From Mesocentrotus franciscanus (taxonomy: Eukaryota; Echinodermata; Echinoidea; Camarodonta; Strongylocentrotidae): a DNA stretch of 64,000 nucleotides. The stretch covers positions 26,986,277 to 27,050,276 of the forward strand of contig CP137667.1 of assembly GCA_037976565.1 (NCBI GenBank), in the 5' to 3' direction. Made by a program: the position numbers and the translations under genes. The notes under the pieces were generated by a model that was not told the origin of the DNA, searched no databases, and saw only the letters and a list, made by a program, of their open reading frames with translations. Position 1 is the stretch's first letter, and each line of letters begins with the position of its first letter. Shown in pieces: positions 10,337 to 21,350 of this stretch.

Positions 10337-12856
10337 TAGGTGGTCTGTCAACGACAGATCACCTATTGATTTCGTCAGAATTTTCTTTCTTTATTTATTA
10401 TTTATTTATTTATTTTTATTTCATCCGTACACTTTTTTGTGTAAACGTTTACTCGAAATCGACAAGTTCAATTTCCTTCGAATTTCTGTCAGTCATCAGG
10501 CACTATAATATGAAGTTCAAGTAACCTTCTCAAGGTCGTGGGGTCATCGTGACGTCATCCAGGCGCCATTTTGTAAACATCAGGTCATTATCTTATCTCG
10601 ATAACCAGTCATCTAAAATCAACCATATTTGGTATATATCAATTTTAGGTCAAAGGTCAACAAAAAATGTCGACAAAATCCGCGAGCGCGTGCATCAAAA
10701 TTTCAAAATGCTCCAATTCGTCCCAAATTTTGTTTGCACACGTTTCAGGCCATTTTAAGCATTTTCAAAATTTGCGTTTTCGCGCGTACTAGCATGTTGC
10801 AACATCGAATCACCAAATTTTCTCTGACATCATATTTGGCACATTTTTCCAAGCATTTTGATACCTTGTTCACCTTTTTCTGACCAGTAATTACGCAATG
10901 AGCGTCCGTCAAAGTTGACAATACGCTTGGACCTGCGCTATCTCTATCCACAATACATGGGCAAAAACATGCCTATACAAAATTCATTGTAACTCTTCAG
11001 AATAGATCGAAACTCCCAATTTTTTTTTCATATTTGGATAGATTATGAGTCGGAGATATGATTTCATGTCTCATTTGACCCTCAATTAACTCATGACGTC
11101 ATCATAATGGCCTCCGAACTCAAAATTTCAATTTGCATATTATGACGTCAGCATATTTTGGAAAATTGATTGTATCTCTGTAAATATTGATCGATTTTCT
11201 TCCAAATTTTGATATGTTCTAGCTGAGACAATTTTCTACAAATGCAGTTTCCACGATTTTTCATTTTGACAAAGGCATCATGGCGTATTTTTGCGATTAA
11301 AGGAGGCATGTCAATTTTCACATTTTGCGTGTATTCTCTATGGGACATGACTTTTTTCAAAACTGGATTCTACATTCCCGTCTTTCGCGAGCAATATCTC
11401 CGTCGTTTTAGCTTTGTTTCGCTGAGCTTCGAGTATGTTGTAGCTGAGACAATACGCTATCACAAGTGTGCCCTTTATTTTTCGATCAGATGCCGGGATC
11501 ATGCTCTTTTTTCACTTGCAAAGTGGGATTTGAGAATTCCATTTTCCGTTCACGTGTAATCGCTATGGGAAATGTATTTGTATATCGGTAACGCAATTGT
11601 TTATTTTTATTTTTCGACCACTTTCTTGTGAGCATGATTGCTCAAATTCGGCTCCTTCAATTTTCATCAAATTTTTGTCAGTCATCAGGCTTATCAAGGT
11701 CAAGTGCCAGCATATTTATCAAGGTCACCAGGTCATCGTGACGTCATCTAGGCGCCATTTTGTGAAATCACATTATCAATCATATCTTCATGATGCGTCA
11801 TCAAAGGTCATTCATATTCATATCACATATACTTCAGGTCAAGGGTCAACAGGTCATGTCATCAAAGGTCACATGTAGGTCATGACGCGCGCCTAAGCGT
11901 GCGTCAAAATTTAAAAATACTCAAAATCACTTAACTATTAAACGAGTGCGAAGCAGGTCATTTTAAGCATTTTCAAAATTTGCGCGTTTCGCGTACTGGC
12001 CTTTCGCAACATAGAATCGCCAAATTTTCTATGTCATCATGTATACCACATTTTTTCAAGCATTTTGATACCTTGTTCACCTTTTTCTGACCAGTAATAA
12101 CGCAATTAGCGTCCGTAAAAGTTAACAGCACGCGCGGATCTGCACTTTATTTATCCACAATACATGTGCAAAAACAAGCCTATACAAAATTCATTTTTAC
12201 TCTTCAGAATGGATAGATACCCCCAATTTTTTTCATATTTGGATAGATTATGAATCAGAGATATGATTTCATGTCTCATTTGACCCTCAATTAACTCATG
12301 ACGTCATCATAATGGCCTCCGAACTCAAAATTTCAATTTGCATATTATGACGTCAGCAGATTTTTGGAAAATTGATTGTATCTCTGTAAATGTTGATCGA
12401 TTTTCTTCCAAATTTTGATATGTTCTAGCTGAGACAATTCTCTACAAATGCAGCATCCACAATTTTTGATTTTGAGAAAGGCTTCATGGCGTATTTTTGC
12501 GATTAAAGGAGGCATGTCAATTTTTCACATTTTCCGTGTATTCTCTAAGGGATATGACTTTTTTTCAAAACTGGATTCTACATTCCCGTCTTTCGCGAGC
12601 AATATCTCCGTCGTTTTAGCTTCGTTTTCGCTGAGCTTTGAGTATGTTGTAGCTGAGACTATATGCCATCTAAATGTCCCCTCATTTTTTCAATCAGATG
12701 TCAGGATCACGCTCATGATCATCAACATCATCATCATTATTATCATCTAACATTATCATTACCACATCACCATCATGTTCATCAACTGCTCTTGCTCTGT
12801 CTTCCTGTCTTAGACAGACCACCTAATTCGTCCTCATGACGAATTACTTTTCTAGT
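10337..12856 (+). mobile_element. Rolling-circle-like element A (family 1)
   Basis: This non-autonomous element starts TAGGTGGTCTGTC, itself the arm of a short terminal hairpin. The inverse, GACAGACCACCTA, is subterminal at about 12814-12826, followed by a hairpin (AATTCGTC...GACGAATT) and the end CTAGT. These asymmetric inverted repeats plus 3' hairpin fit Helitron2/Helentron-type elements. Its conserved core of about 1 kb occurs twice here (about 10540-11590 and 11740-12710). No Rep/helicase ORF is present. Copies B, C and D share the core at high identity. Open frames in the core shift between copies and are unlikely to be genes. Confidence 0.75.
10550..10557. promoter_or_regulatory. CRE-like palindrome TGACGTCA in element A
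   Basis: A perfect TGACGTCA, the CREB/ATF consensus site, next to a conserved GGCGCC. Five more copies occur in element A (near 11093, 11142, 11739, 12298 and 12348), and equivalents lie in B, C and D. Function not shown. Confidence 0.45.
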
Positions 12857-13517
12857 CTATTTCTGTCTTTTCTTATGTTAGTCTTTGTTTTTCCTTCTTT
12901 CACTTCTCATGCTATTCTTCGTTTATTATTCTATCATTTTTCATCTTGCAATCTTTCATGTTATTCTTTGTTTTCCTTCTATCATTTTCTCTTTTTGATT
13001 TTCTCATATTCTTTGTTTTTACATCTTTCATCTTCTCTTCTATCTTTCCATTATCTATTCTTTATGATATTCTCTTTTTGCCTTTCCTCATGTTATTCTT
13101 TTTTGTTCTTCTATCATCTCTTATATTGTTTGTTATCATTCTATCATTTTTTTCTTTCTATCTTTCCTTATGTGAGGCTATTATTGGTCTCTTCCTTCTC
13201 TCACCTTTTTGTATGAAATTCTTTGTTTTTATTGTTCTATCATTTTCTTCCTACCATTCCTTATGTTATTCTTTGTTTTTTCTTCTATCACCTTCACTTA
13301 TGTTATTCATTGTTTTTATTATTCTATCACTTTCCCTTTCTGTCTTTCCTTATGTTATCCTTTGTTTCATCCTTCGATCACCTTCTCTTATGTTATTCAT
13401 TGTTTTTAATATTCTATTATTTTATCTTCCTATCTTTCCTTATTTCTATCACCTTCTCTTATGTTATTCTTTGTCTTAATCATTCTATCACTTTTTCTTT
13501 CTGTCTTTCCTTATGTA
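12857..13517. repeat. T-rich minisatellite
   Basis: Degenerate units of roughly 50 bp contain TTATGTTATTCTTTG, TTCTATCA and TATCTTTCC. The same array is seen before element A (10230-10336) and after the TIR element (16537-16660), so both elements are inserted in it. Long open frames here are only low-complexity Phe/Leu/Ser translations. Confidence 0.75.
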
Positions 13518-16500
13518 CCCTGTATTTGCCGGTGATAAGGCCGCAGCACCGCATAGGCCGCACCCCTGACTTTGGAAAAAAAAAAAAACAGACCAAAACA
13601 AAATTATCATAAGGCCTAAAAATAAAAATAAAAAGTTGTATTGCACTTTGCGACCGACCCAAAAATCTGAAAATCTACGGTCGGTTTTAAAAAAAAATTT
13701 TAAAATTCTGTTTTTTTTATTTTTATTTTTTTTAATTAATAAAAAAAGTAGGTATTTTGTTTGTGTAAATGGGATATAAATGCACAAAATCATCAAATTT
13801 GTCCCAAATTCTCACCCGTCTTCTGCCATAGTTTCAAAATCCTACTAGCGTAAACATGCAAGTAGACCCCGGCCTCGAGTACGTGTATAAAGCATGCACT
13901 GCACCAGCTAGAAACCAGGGAGATTTGGGCGACGTTCCCGGTTTTGAATTTTTTTTTGGCGACGGTTGCTGTTTAGAGTTTTCTACGGAAAGGCTCACAA
14001 CACATTATTCATGACACATTTTGAAGGCACTAACAAAATAAATAAAAAAATTAAAAAAAGATTTCCGACCGACCCATGTTTTGGCACCTAAAGGGCAATA
14101 CATCTTTTTTTTTTTAAAGGCCTAATTTTCTTGTAGAAAACTATTTTTTCTACTAATACCAAATTCATCAATTTTCTTATAAAATTTACAGGAAAAAATA
14201 AGTTTACCTGAAAAATGATCGTAATTTAGCAAATCTTCATCGATTTTGAAGTTAGTGCTGTATCGCAGGCAGTTTTGCAGAGATGCCAACCTCTTGACAC
14301 AAAAAAACAGACTGAATATCCTAAAAATCAGATTTTTACGAAAACTCTACACTACCACTGGCTCGTTGGCCCCGGGACAATAACATTTCAGAAAAAATGT
14401 TTTATTGGTAAGAACGGTCAAGTAAAATGTTTGCTCTTTCATTAAAATTTAATGAGAAAATTGTTAAAGGTGAAATTCTAGGATAATCCCAAATATTGAG
14501 ATAATTACATCAATAGAAAGCTTTTAACCCCCAGAATAACACTAAATGGCGTTCAACCGACAAAACAAGTTCAGAATAGTTAATTTATGCGTGTAAACTC
14601 TACCAAAATCTCAAAGTCGGAACCCGGAAATGCACGGAATTGCCAGGTCCTCTATTCTTGATGTCGCGACCGGGGATCATGGGCTGAGTGAGAGTGAATG
14701 CCAATGATATGCCCACGTAAATGCTATCCTGTTAGAGCTTAGAATTTTTCTTGTTAACGAGTTTATGTGATAGATTTTCTGTTTTTATTTGAATGAAGAA
14801 TAACTAAGCAACGTTTTCCAGCCGCTGATTTCTTTTTATATCCTCACATTATCTTTTTTGGTAGAGTTTTAAGACGGGTTTACTACTTGGAAAATAAGGT
14901 TAAATCATATGCAGGTATGAATAGGCGGGTGTACATACATTATCTTGTCATCAGATAAGGTACAGGAGCAGTTTCGTGAAACGAATAGGCCTATAACTGT
15001 GACTGCCTCAAAAAAGGATACAGAACCAGTTAATTATTTGTTTTAAATATATATATCACACTTGAACGAGATCAAGCTTCCTCTATTTAGCGGACGACGT
15101 CTATGAACGATATTCATCCGCGAGTGATACGGCTCTTGCACTTACGTTCGTGCATGAAGCGAGCGGAATCGGCAGGTAAGACCAGGCCGCTGCTCTAGGC
15201 GGCTTGTTGAACGTACAAGCGCTAGGTGCTACTGCCGCTACTCCCCCGGCCCCAGCTGCAGGAACGTCCACGTCTCCTTGTTCTTCGACTTCTCCATCGT
15301 CTTCTCCCCCACTTGTACTTGCGTCCTCTCAACTTCCATCATCTTCGTCTGCACTCTCGTCCCTTTCTCCTTCATTACTTTCATCATCTTTCTCCATAAA
15401 CTCTTCAAAATCCATAAAAAGATCGTTCTGGTCAAACTCTCCAGCCATTATCAATTGATATAATTATATAATATGTACGTACGTGGATCGAAAGTGTATG
15501 TATAAAGCGAGCTAGACCAAACGCGAGAAAGACTCGAATGAAGCCAAACGACCGGATCTATACTTTACCGAGCACACGAAAACAATCTCACCAAATTCAA
15601 CACACTCAAACAAAATTACATTGTGAAAATATCGACTAATAGCGCATCGTTGGCTTGTTTATGTCATAATTCTGAAAAAGGGAATTGATATTAGTACTAT
15701 GAAATATTAGGGAAGGTGAAGAATTCTACATAGAGTTATGAAACTAAACTTTGAAACTAAGTAGCAGAAATTTGTATCTCTCTGCCCATGTTTTTCTATG
15801 GAACATCGGGTACGTGAATATGCTCGTCCCCGGGCGTGACGTCACAAATAGTGGACCAGCTCCGTGACTGACTTTCTAGGCAAAGAGAGGAGGATATTTT
15901 TCGACATTTCAATCGAGGATATCCAGTAGCTAGAAGATTTTTGTGATATGCAATGAAAATGAACAACTTCGAAATAACATAGGCTTGCCGTAGGTACCAA
16001 ATTAATGGACATTTATTGTCCTAGAATATGAGCTTTAAGCAAAGTTTTTGTTGGGGTTGCAGGGGTTTACTTGTACATGCTTCTATGCAAGGTGATATCG
16101 TATTATTGTATTTCACTCTGAATATCGTACTAAATACGATTTAATCGTACTGGTTGGCATCTCTGGTTTTGGTATCCTATTTATACCCCTACCTGCGAAA
16201 TTGCGTGAAATGGATAAAATAGACATGGTACAGACTTTGTGTGGCACGGACTTAAATCTAGATCTACCGCTAGATTTTGTTAAAAATAGGTTATGAAGTT
16301 TTGTCGATCCAATGCAACATGAAATAGTCGGTAAGACGTGTGGAGTTAATCTACAAATGTCCTGTACTATTGTACATTGACTGGTATAGATCTAATCATT
16401 GTAGTCCCATATGTACGAATTATACGTGCTGTTTTGACAGCCAATTTTTGCCCGTCGTTGCGGATAGGCCGCACCCAGACTTTTTGATATTTTCTCTTCC

Positions 16501-16534
16501 GAAAATACTGTGGCCTTTACGCCGGCAAATACAG
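13518..16534. mobile_element. 3-kb terminal-inverted-repeat element, TA target
   Basis: The ends are inverted (CTGTATTTGCCGG at 13520 and CCGGCAAATACAG ending at 16534), extended by a shared AGGCCGCACCC...GACTTT segment. Both sides carry TA, and the flanks belong to one minisatellite, so the element sits at a TA target. No transposase is recognised; an acidic exon-like ORF lies at 15146-15448 on the minus strand. The TA duplication suggests Tc1/mariner-like mobilisation, but the terminus is not diagnostic. Confidence 0.65.
15146..15448 (-). pseudogene. Acidic exon-like ORF inside TIR element
   Basis: From the ATG at 15448 the frame reads MAGEFDQNDLFMDFEEFMEK and continues very acidic. A TGA stands at codon 40 (15331-15329), and the frame then stays open through an Asp/Glu/Gly/Ala-rich stretch to a consensus donor (AAC|GTAAGT, GT at 15145-15144). 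It resembles the acidic N-terminal first exon of a transposase or regulatory protein carried by the element, broken by one stop. No catalytic domain is visible downstream. The Ser-rich frame on the opposite strand is its shadow. Confidence 0.35.
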
Positions 16535-16536
16535 TA

Positions 16537-17044
16537 ATTCTTCGTTTCTTCCTTCTATCACCTTCTCTTATGTTATTCTATGTTTTTATCATTCTATCAT
16601 TTTCTCTCTATCTTTCCTTATATTAATATTTTATGTTATTCTTGTACTGTAATCTCTTTCTCTCTTTCATTACTTTCCTGCCAAAACACACTCACTTCCG
16701 GTTGAAGATCGCTTCCTGGCACGGTTTATGTTCACACTGCGAGCTAGATCGGTCTGGGGCAATCTAGGAAGCGAACCGGTCCAGAAGATCGCTTCCTGGA
16801 CCCCTTGTCTCTTCACACTCGCAATTAGACCGATCTAGCCTGGATCGGTCTAGGAATGAGTGAGAATGGGGTCTAAGTGATACATTGCATTGAAGCATTC
16901 TTCATCTTCCATTGCATGCAAGTAATGTAACAGATGGGGAGATCATGGTTAAACAATATTTTCTTCTCTCTTTCTCAATTTTTCCTCCACTCTTTTCACC
17001 ATCTCTCTTATCCAAAATAATCCGTAAACAATGAATGGCAAACG
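16537..17044. other. Minisatellite remainder and unassigned DNA
   Basis: 16537-16660 continues the T-rich array. 16690-16870 holds imperfect inverted repeats around GATCGCTTCCTGG and GATCGGTCTAGG, perhaps a small foldback. No gene is seen. Confidence 0.5.
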
Positions 17045-18033
17045 ATGTTAGTAGTAATGGTAATGGTAATGGTTTTATTGAAAATTCATTTGCAGCCATA
17101 TGGCTGAATTGCAGAATTTTGTACATTGTAAAAACATAAATAATTATACAAACATCAATAAACTACAGTAAAATTATCCAGCAAATCGTATTAAGAGATA
17201 TCACAAAGTAATTGAATTTTCTAAATAAATAAGTGTACACCTATATACAAATTAATAAAATTTGCTTAACAGGTAAAAATTGCTTAAAACTATTGCACAA
17301 TCATATAAGAAAAGATCGTTCGAAATAAGTGAAAAAAGAGAACAAAAGGGCTGAAGGGAAATGTAGAAGAGAGGTAGGAAGGGTAAAAAGTACAGACAGC
17401 ACAGGAGATCCAGGAAAAAAATATGAGAGAGAGAGAGAGAAAGACAGAGGGAGAGAAAGGGAGAGAGAAAGAGAGATAAAGGGAGAGATAGAGAGATAGA
17501 GGGATAGAGAGATAATGCTGAGGATGAGAGTGTATGGCAGACGTATCGAAAATAAGGTAAAAAGTAAAATTTTGACAGAGAGAATACTGGTTGTAGATCC
17601 ATAAATTACAAATACATTTTACATTTTCATTGATGAGTTATGGATAACATATCTGTAGATTGATAGGTAGGTATGCAATAATGAAAGACATGAAATATGG
17701 TAATTTTGAGGTTTTCTGGTAATAACTATGTGGTACGTAGGTTTTCAATCAATACAAAAGTTAACCATGGTATAAAATCTTAAATTACTAAATTATATTA
17801 TCATTTTCAACGATCAAGGTGGTACAACCGTCATGGTAACAAAATGTTATAATGTTATATACTATTTCACTTAAAATAAAATAAAATAATTTTACAGCTC
17901 CTCTACATCATCACTATGGGAATAAATTTACACGTAATACAAATGTATACAAAGTGCATGATCACCACTGTGAATTCAGCAGGTCAATTAAGTAGGGAAC
18001 TGGACTGTTACGAAATCGTTTGGTTTTTACATT

Positions 18034-18561
18034 TTAACTGTTCTCTAGTATTTGAATTGCACGTAGGTTTCTTATGTTCTTACAAGGAGGTATGAGGTAA
18101 GATACCTTTTCGTTTGAAATCAGTTCCTCAGCAAAATTCAAACACAGTTCCTTCCTTCTGTCAGCCAAAGAGGCCAGATTCAACAGGGTCAGGGCTGTCT
18201 CATATGACTGGTAATTAGGTCCCAAGATAATTTTCAGAGTTCTTTTCTGCACCCTTTCTAGTCGATCTACTTGTTGTTTAGTTAGGCCTCCGTTCCACAC
18301 CAGCAAGGCATACTCTACGAGGGGTCTGAGGAAACCGGTGTAGATGGTGCAGAGATCCTCGGTTGGCAGTCCGTGACCTTTCAGGATCCTGATAAGATGT
18401 ATCCTTCCATTGGCACGTTTTATCATGAAATCAACATCATCACTCCACTTTAAATCACAGCGGATATGAATTCCAAACAATTTGACAGATGTGGATTGCT
18501 TTAGAGGTTGTTGATCTATTTCCAGTGACAGTGGTATGAGGGGCTTTTTCATAAAAAACAC
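18034..18561 (-). pseudogene. LINE-1 RT C-terminal domain
   Basis: Thumb and C-terminal part of the LINE protein, in a different frame from the RT core and overlapping it by about 13 bp. It has the typical post-RT features KLFGIHIRCDLKWSDDVDF, an RPLVEYALLVWNGGL motif, LERVQKRTLKIILG and a DRRKELC block. It ends at a natural stop near 18034. A frameshift at about 18555 separates it from the RT. Confidence 0.8.
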
Positions 18562-19625
18562 ACCTGCATACTCTCACATTTAGCAGGGTTAAGGGACATT
18601 CCATTTGACGTGGACCATTCGGCTAAATGTTGAAGTGTTGCTTCCAATATAATTGATTGATCTCCAGCGAATCTTGTGTCGACAACAGTGACATCATCAA
18701 CATACTTCCAATATGCAATATTACAATCATGAAGCGCATTGTTGATGACGATTAGGAACACAATCGGTCCAAGTTTGGTTCCCTGAGGTACCCCTGCCTT
18801 CAGCGTCGCCCACTCTGATGTGACACCTCTGTAGCGTATGCGTTGAGTCCTTTCTGTAAGAAAATCAGCTATCCAGTGGATCAATGTAGGTTTGACACCG
18901 AATGCGATCATCTTTTGGATGGCAACTGTGTGGTCTATGCGGTCAAACGCCTTGCGGAAATCTGTCATCACAAGAGTGGATAATGCCTTGCTTTTCTCCG
19001 CGTGTTGATAAAGGCAGTGCAATAGGTCAACTAGGCAGTGCGTCGTTGATAATCCCTTTATATTACCAAATTTGTTATTGTTGAGCTGCGACCCGATGTA
19101 CTGCATCAGCCACTTTGACACAAAACCCTCAAATACCTTCGCAAAACTATCGGTCAAGGAGATTGGACGGAGCTTGTCGATACACGCAGGGGTGATTTTA
19201 GGGACAGGAACAACTACAGCTCTCTTCCACATCTTTGGAACGACACCTTCAGCAAGTGAAGTACTGAAGATATGGGCCAATGGGTTACTAAGTTCACATG
19301 CAAATTCTTTGATAATTTGGCAAGGTATCATATCAGGACCAACAGCTTTCCCAACCTTCAACTTCTTAAGCTGTCGGTAAACATCCCAAGGTTGAATGCG
19401 GGGAGGTGGAGAAGGGTCAGGTAAGTATGCAGGTAAGTTCTCAGCATCCATGGCAGGTACATCCTCAGCAACAGACTTGAAGTCATTGATCCTGTTTGCT
19501 ATTACGGCGGTATCATCTCTGTCAACTCCTGGAACAGTTATATAGGAGTTGGAATTTCTCATGTTGGTCATGATTTTGATTTGTTTATACCATTCTGCAG
19601 GATTTACCTTCTTATGCTTCTTCAT
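18549..19625 (-). pseudogene. LINE-1 reverse transcriptase core
   Basis: Target-primed reverse transcriptase core. Motifs in order: KVGKAVGPDMIPCQIIK, LRPISLTDSFAKVFE, NNNKFGNIKGLSTTHCLVDLL, motif A VMTDFRKAFDRIDHT with its catalytic Asp, motif B AGVPQGTKLGP, and motif C KYVDDVTVV at 18693-18704. All catalytic Asp residues are kept. The apparent start overlaps the preceding stop as ATGA, best explained as a one-base frameshift in a once continuous ORF2. Confidence 0.88.
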
Positions 19626-20689
19626 TGATCATTATAATAGTCGTGTTTTGCTTTTCGTATTTCCTTTTTAACGTGATTGGCAAGTTTCCTGGTAAGTTCC
19701 TTATTACCATTATTGAATGCGGCTTGTCTTTCCTTGATCAAAGATTTGATGACATGGGTAATCCATTTCTTGTCACGGCAGTGCATTTTGACCGTTTTTG
19801 TCGGCAGGAAACGGTCAATTTGGGAGTTCAAAATGGCATAGAATGATTCCGTTTGTTCGTCTGATGATATACTGTCCATCACTGAACTCCATGCATACCT
19901 TGTTATCCAGGACCCAAATAGTCGCTTATCCGTATCTCTGAGTGGTCTTGTTATTCGTTTCATGATAGAATTTTGATAACGAGGAGGGGTAAGTGGTGAC
20001 CAAACCAACGTGTTGTGATCACTGGCTCCTAAAGCACAACATACGAGTGGCTGGTCATAAAAACCAGAGAAATTCGTCACTATCTTGTCCAGGATCCTGT
20101 TTTCTCTTGTTGGCGTCTTGACGGCTTGTTTGAAGTTGGTGTTTGCAAGCAAGGTAGATAAGTCAAGTCGATTAAAGTCTCTCATAATAGCTATGCCAAC
20201 ATCTGGATGCTAGCCCAAGATCTGATCCATAGTGTCCTGCAGATGGTCTATCAGTCTGTCTGTAAGCACACTGTCTGGCGGATGATACACTACTGCTACG
20301 ATCAGATGCGAAATTGCTTGAGGAAGACGTTCAGGTCGTATTTTCACCCAAAGAACCTCCAGTTCTGTGGGTACATCAATTTTCATTTGTACTGGGTTGT
20401 ATGCCTCCTGGACATAAAGCGCCACACCACCACCTTGCCTATGCATACGTGACTTTGTGAACAAATTATAATTAGTAATTTCTGCAAGGTGTGTTGGCAT
20501 ATCGGATCTGAACCATGTTTCTGTTACTGCTGCAATAGCGGTTTTCCTTTCTCTCATAATTATTTCCATTTCATCTAATTTATTGTTGAGGGATCTTGCG
20601 TTGCATAGATAGAAAGATGGAAGGTTCAAATAACTTTGTTGACTGGCTGCTACTTGGCTATGACAGCGTTCAGTCGTTTTTATCCTCAC
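19622..20689 (-). pseudogene. LINE-1 APE-type endonuclease, one stop
   Basis: Nicks target DNA to prime reverse transcription. Visible APE-family motifs: LCNARSLNNKLDEME (Asn), AAVTETWF (catalytic Glu), GGGVALYV, VVYHPPDS, an AIMRDFN box where GDFN is usual (Gly to Arg), and GASDHNTLV with the catalytic Asp-His. An in-frame TAG at 20210-20212 interrupts it; both halves are in the same frame. A Lys-rich linker (CRDKKWITHVIKSLIKERQ) leads to the RT. Confidence 0.85.
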
Positions 20690-20734
20690 AAGGTTTGCTT
20701 GAATTGAAATTATTTTGCGTTGACAGTGGCGCTG

Positions 20735-21350
20735 CTAATTCACAATGACTTTTATTCCTGAACAATTTTCATTGGCTTGTGGTATAATGGATCTCACCTC
20801 TGATTGTCCAACGGATGTGTCCATGAGATGGCGGAGGTTGTTCATGTTGGCCCCATTCTGTCCTGGAGTTGGCCTCCCTCTGCTGACCGATGCTGTTGTT
20901 ACAACTGTTATTTTCCTTTGTTTTCTCCTCCCACCTCTCTTCCCACGGTAAGATTGCGATGGGCAGATACCAAGTGCAGTGATATATCTCCATATCTGTT
21001 CCGGAATACTCCCTCTCTTTCCATGGTCCCAGACTGGATTACATTTAAGCAGGATCGATCGGTCATACACGATTCGCTTAATGTCCCCATTAGGTGGAGA
21101 TACATCATTACCATGTTTGGTTGGTCCTGGGTTTGGATTCACATCTCCAGACACCAGAAGTCGAAGTTGAAATGTTGCAGTAGTGTTAGGATGATAGGAT
21201 ATCCTTGCTCCAAAATATCTGCTTACTTTCAAATCATGGTTAGAAAGTACAAGGTGTCTACATAATGACTGTGGTAGTACATGAATAGATGCACTTGGGC
21301 TTTTGACCTTCCCAACAGACCATTCGGACAGGCTGACAATAAGTACAATA
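20735..21350 (-). pseudogene. LINE-1 N-terminal region with 2A-like motif
   Basis: The open frame from 21350 down to a stop at 20735 lies upstream of the endonuclease. It carries the 2A-like GDVNPNPGP, then a basic stretch (YRGKRGGRRKQRK). The true start lies across element B: the ATG at 23912 gives MEPVKHVAI and the frame rejoins here with a hydrophobic run (VLIVSLSEW), resembling a signal peptide or membrane anchor. By codon count the 2A-like motif is at about residues 78-86. In known LINE 2A elements the canonical Glu of DxExNPGP supports ribosome skipping; here it is Asn, so activity is uncertain. Confidence 0.7.
21122..21148 (-). other. 2A-like motif GDVNPNPGP
   Basis: Nine codons encode Gly-Asp-Val-Asn-Pro-Asn-Pro-Gly-Pro after LRLLVS. 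The NPGP core and the Asp-Val match the 2A consensus; Asn replaces the usual Glu. Confidence 0.7.

Noticed and set aside
11242..11559. 105-codon frame in element A core, partly open in B
   Set aside because: Frame is not kept among the copies (indels not in threes) and no domain is seen; probably conserved DNA and not protein.
12836..13612. Several overlapping Phe/Leu/Ser frames that look like membrane proteins
   Set aside because: Translation of the T-rich minisatellite.
15204..15458. Ser/Pro-rich plus-strand frame
   Set aside because: Opposite strand of the acidic exon-like ORF.
17405..17520. Frame encoding a Leu/Ser-rich protein
   Set aside because: Antisense of a GA-rich simple repeat.
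20745..21265. Plus-strand frames over the LINE-1 N-terminal region
   Set aside because: Shadows of the minus-strand LINE frame that carries the 2A-like motif.
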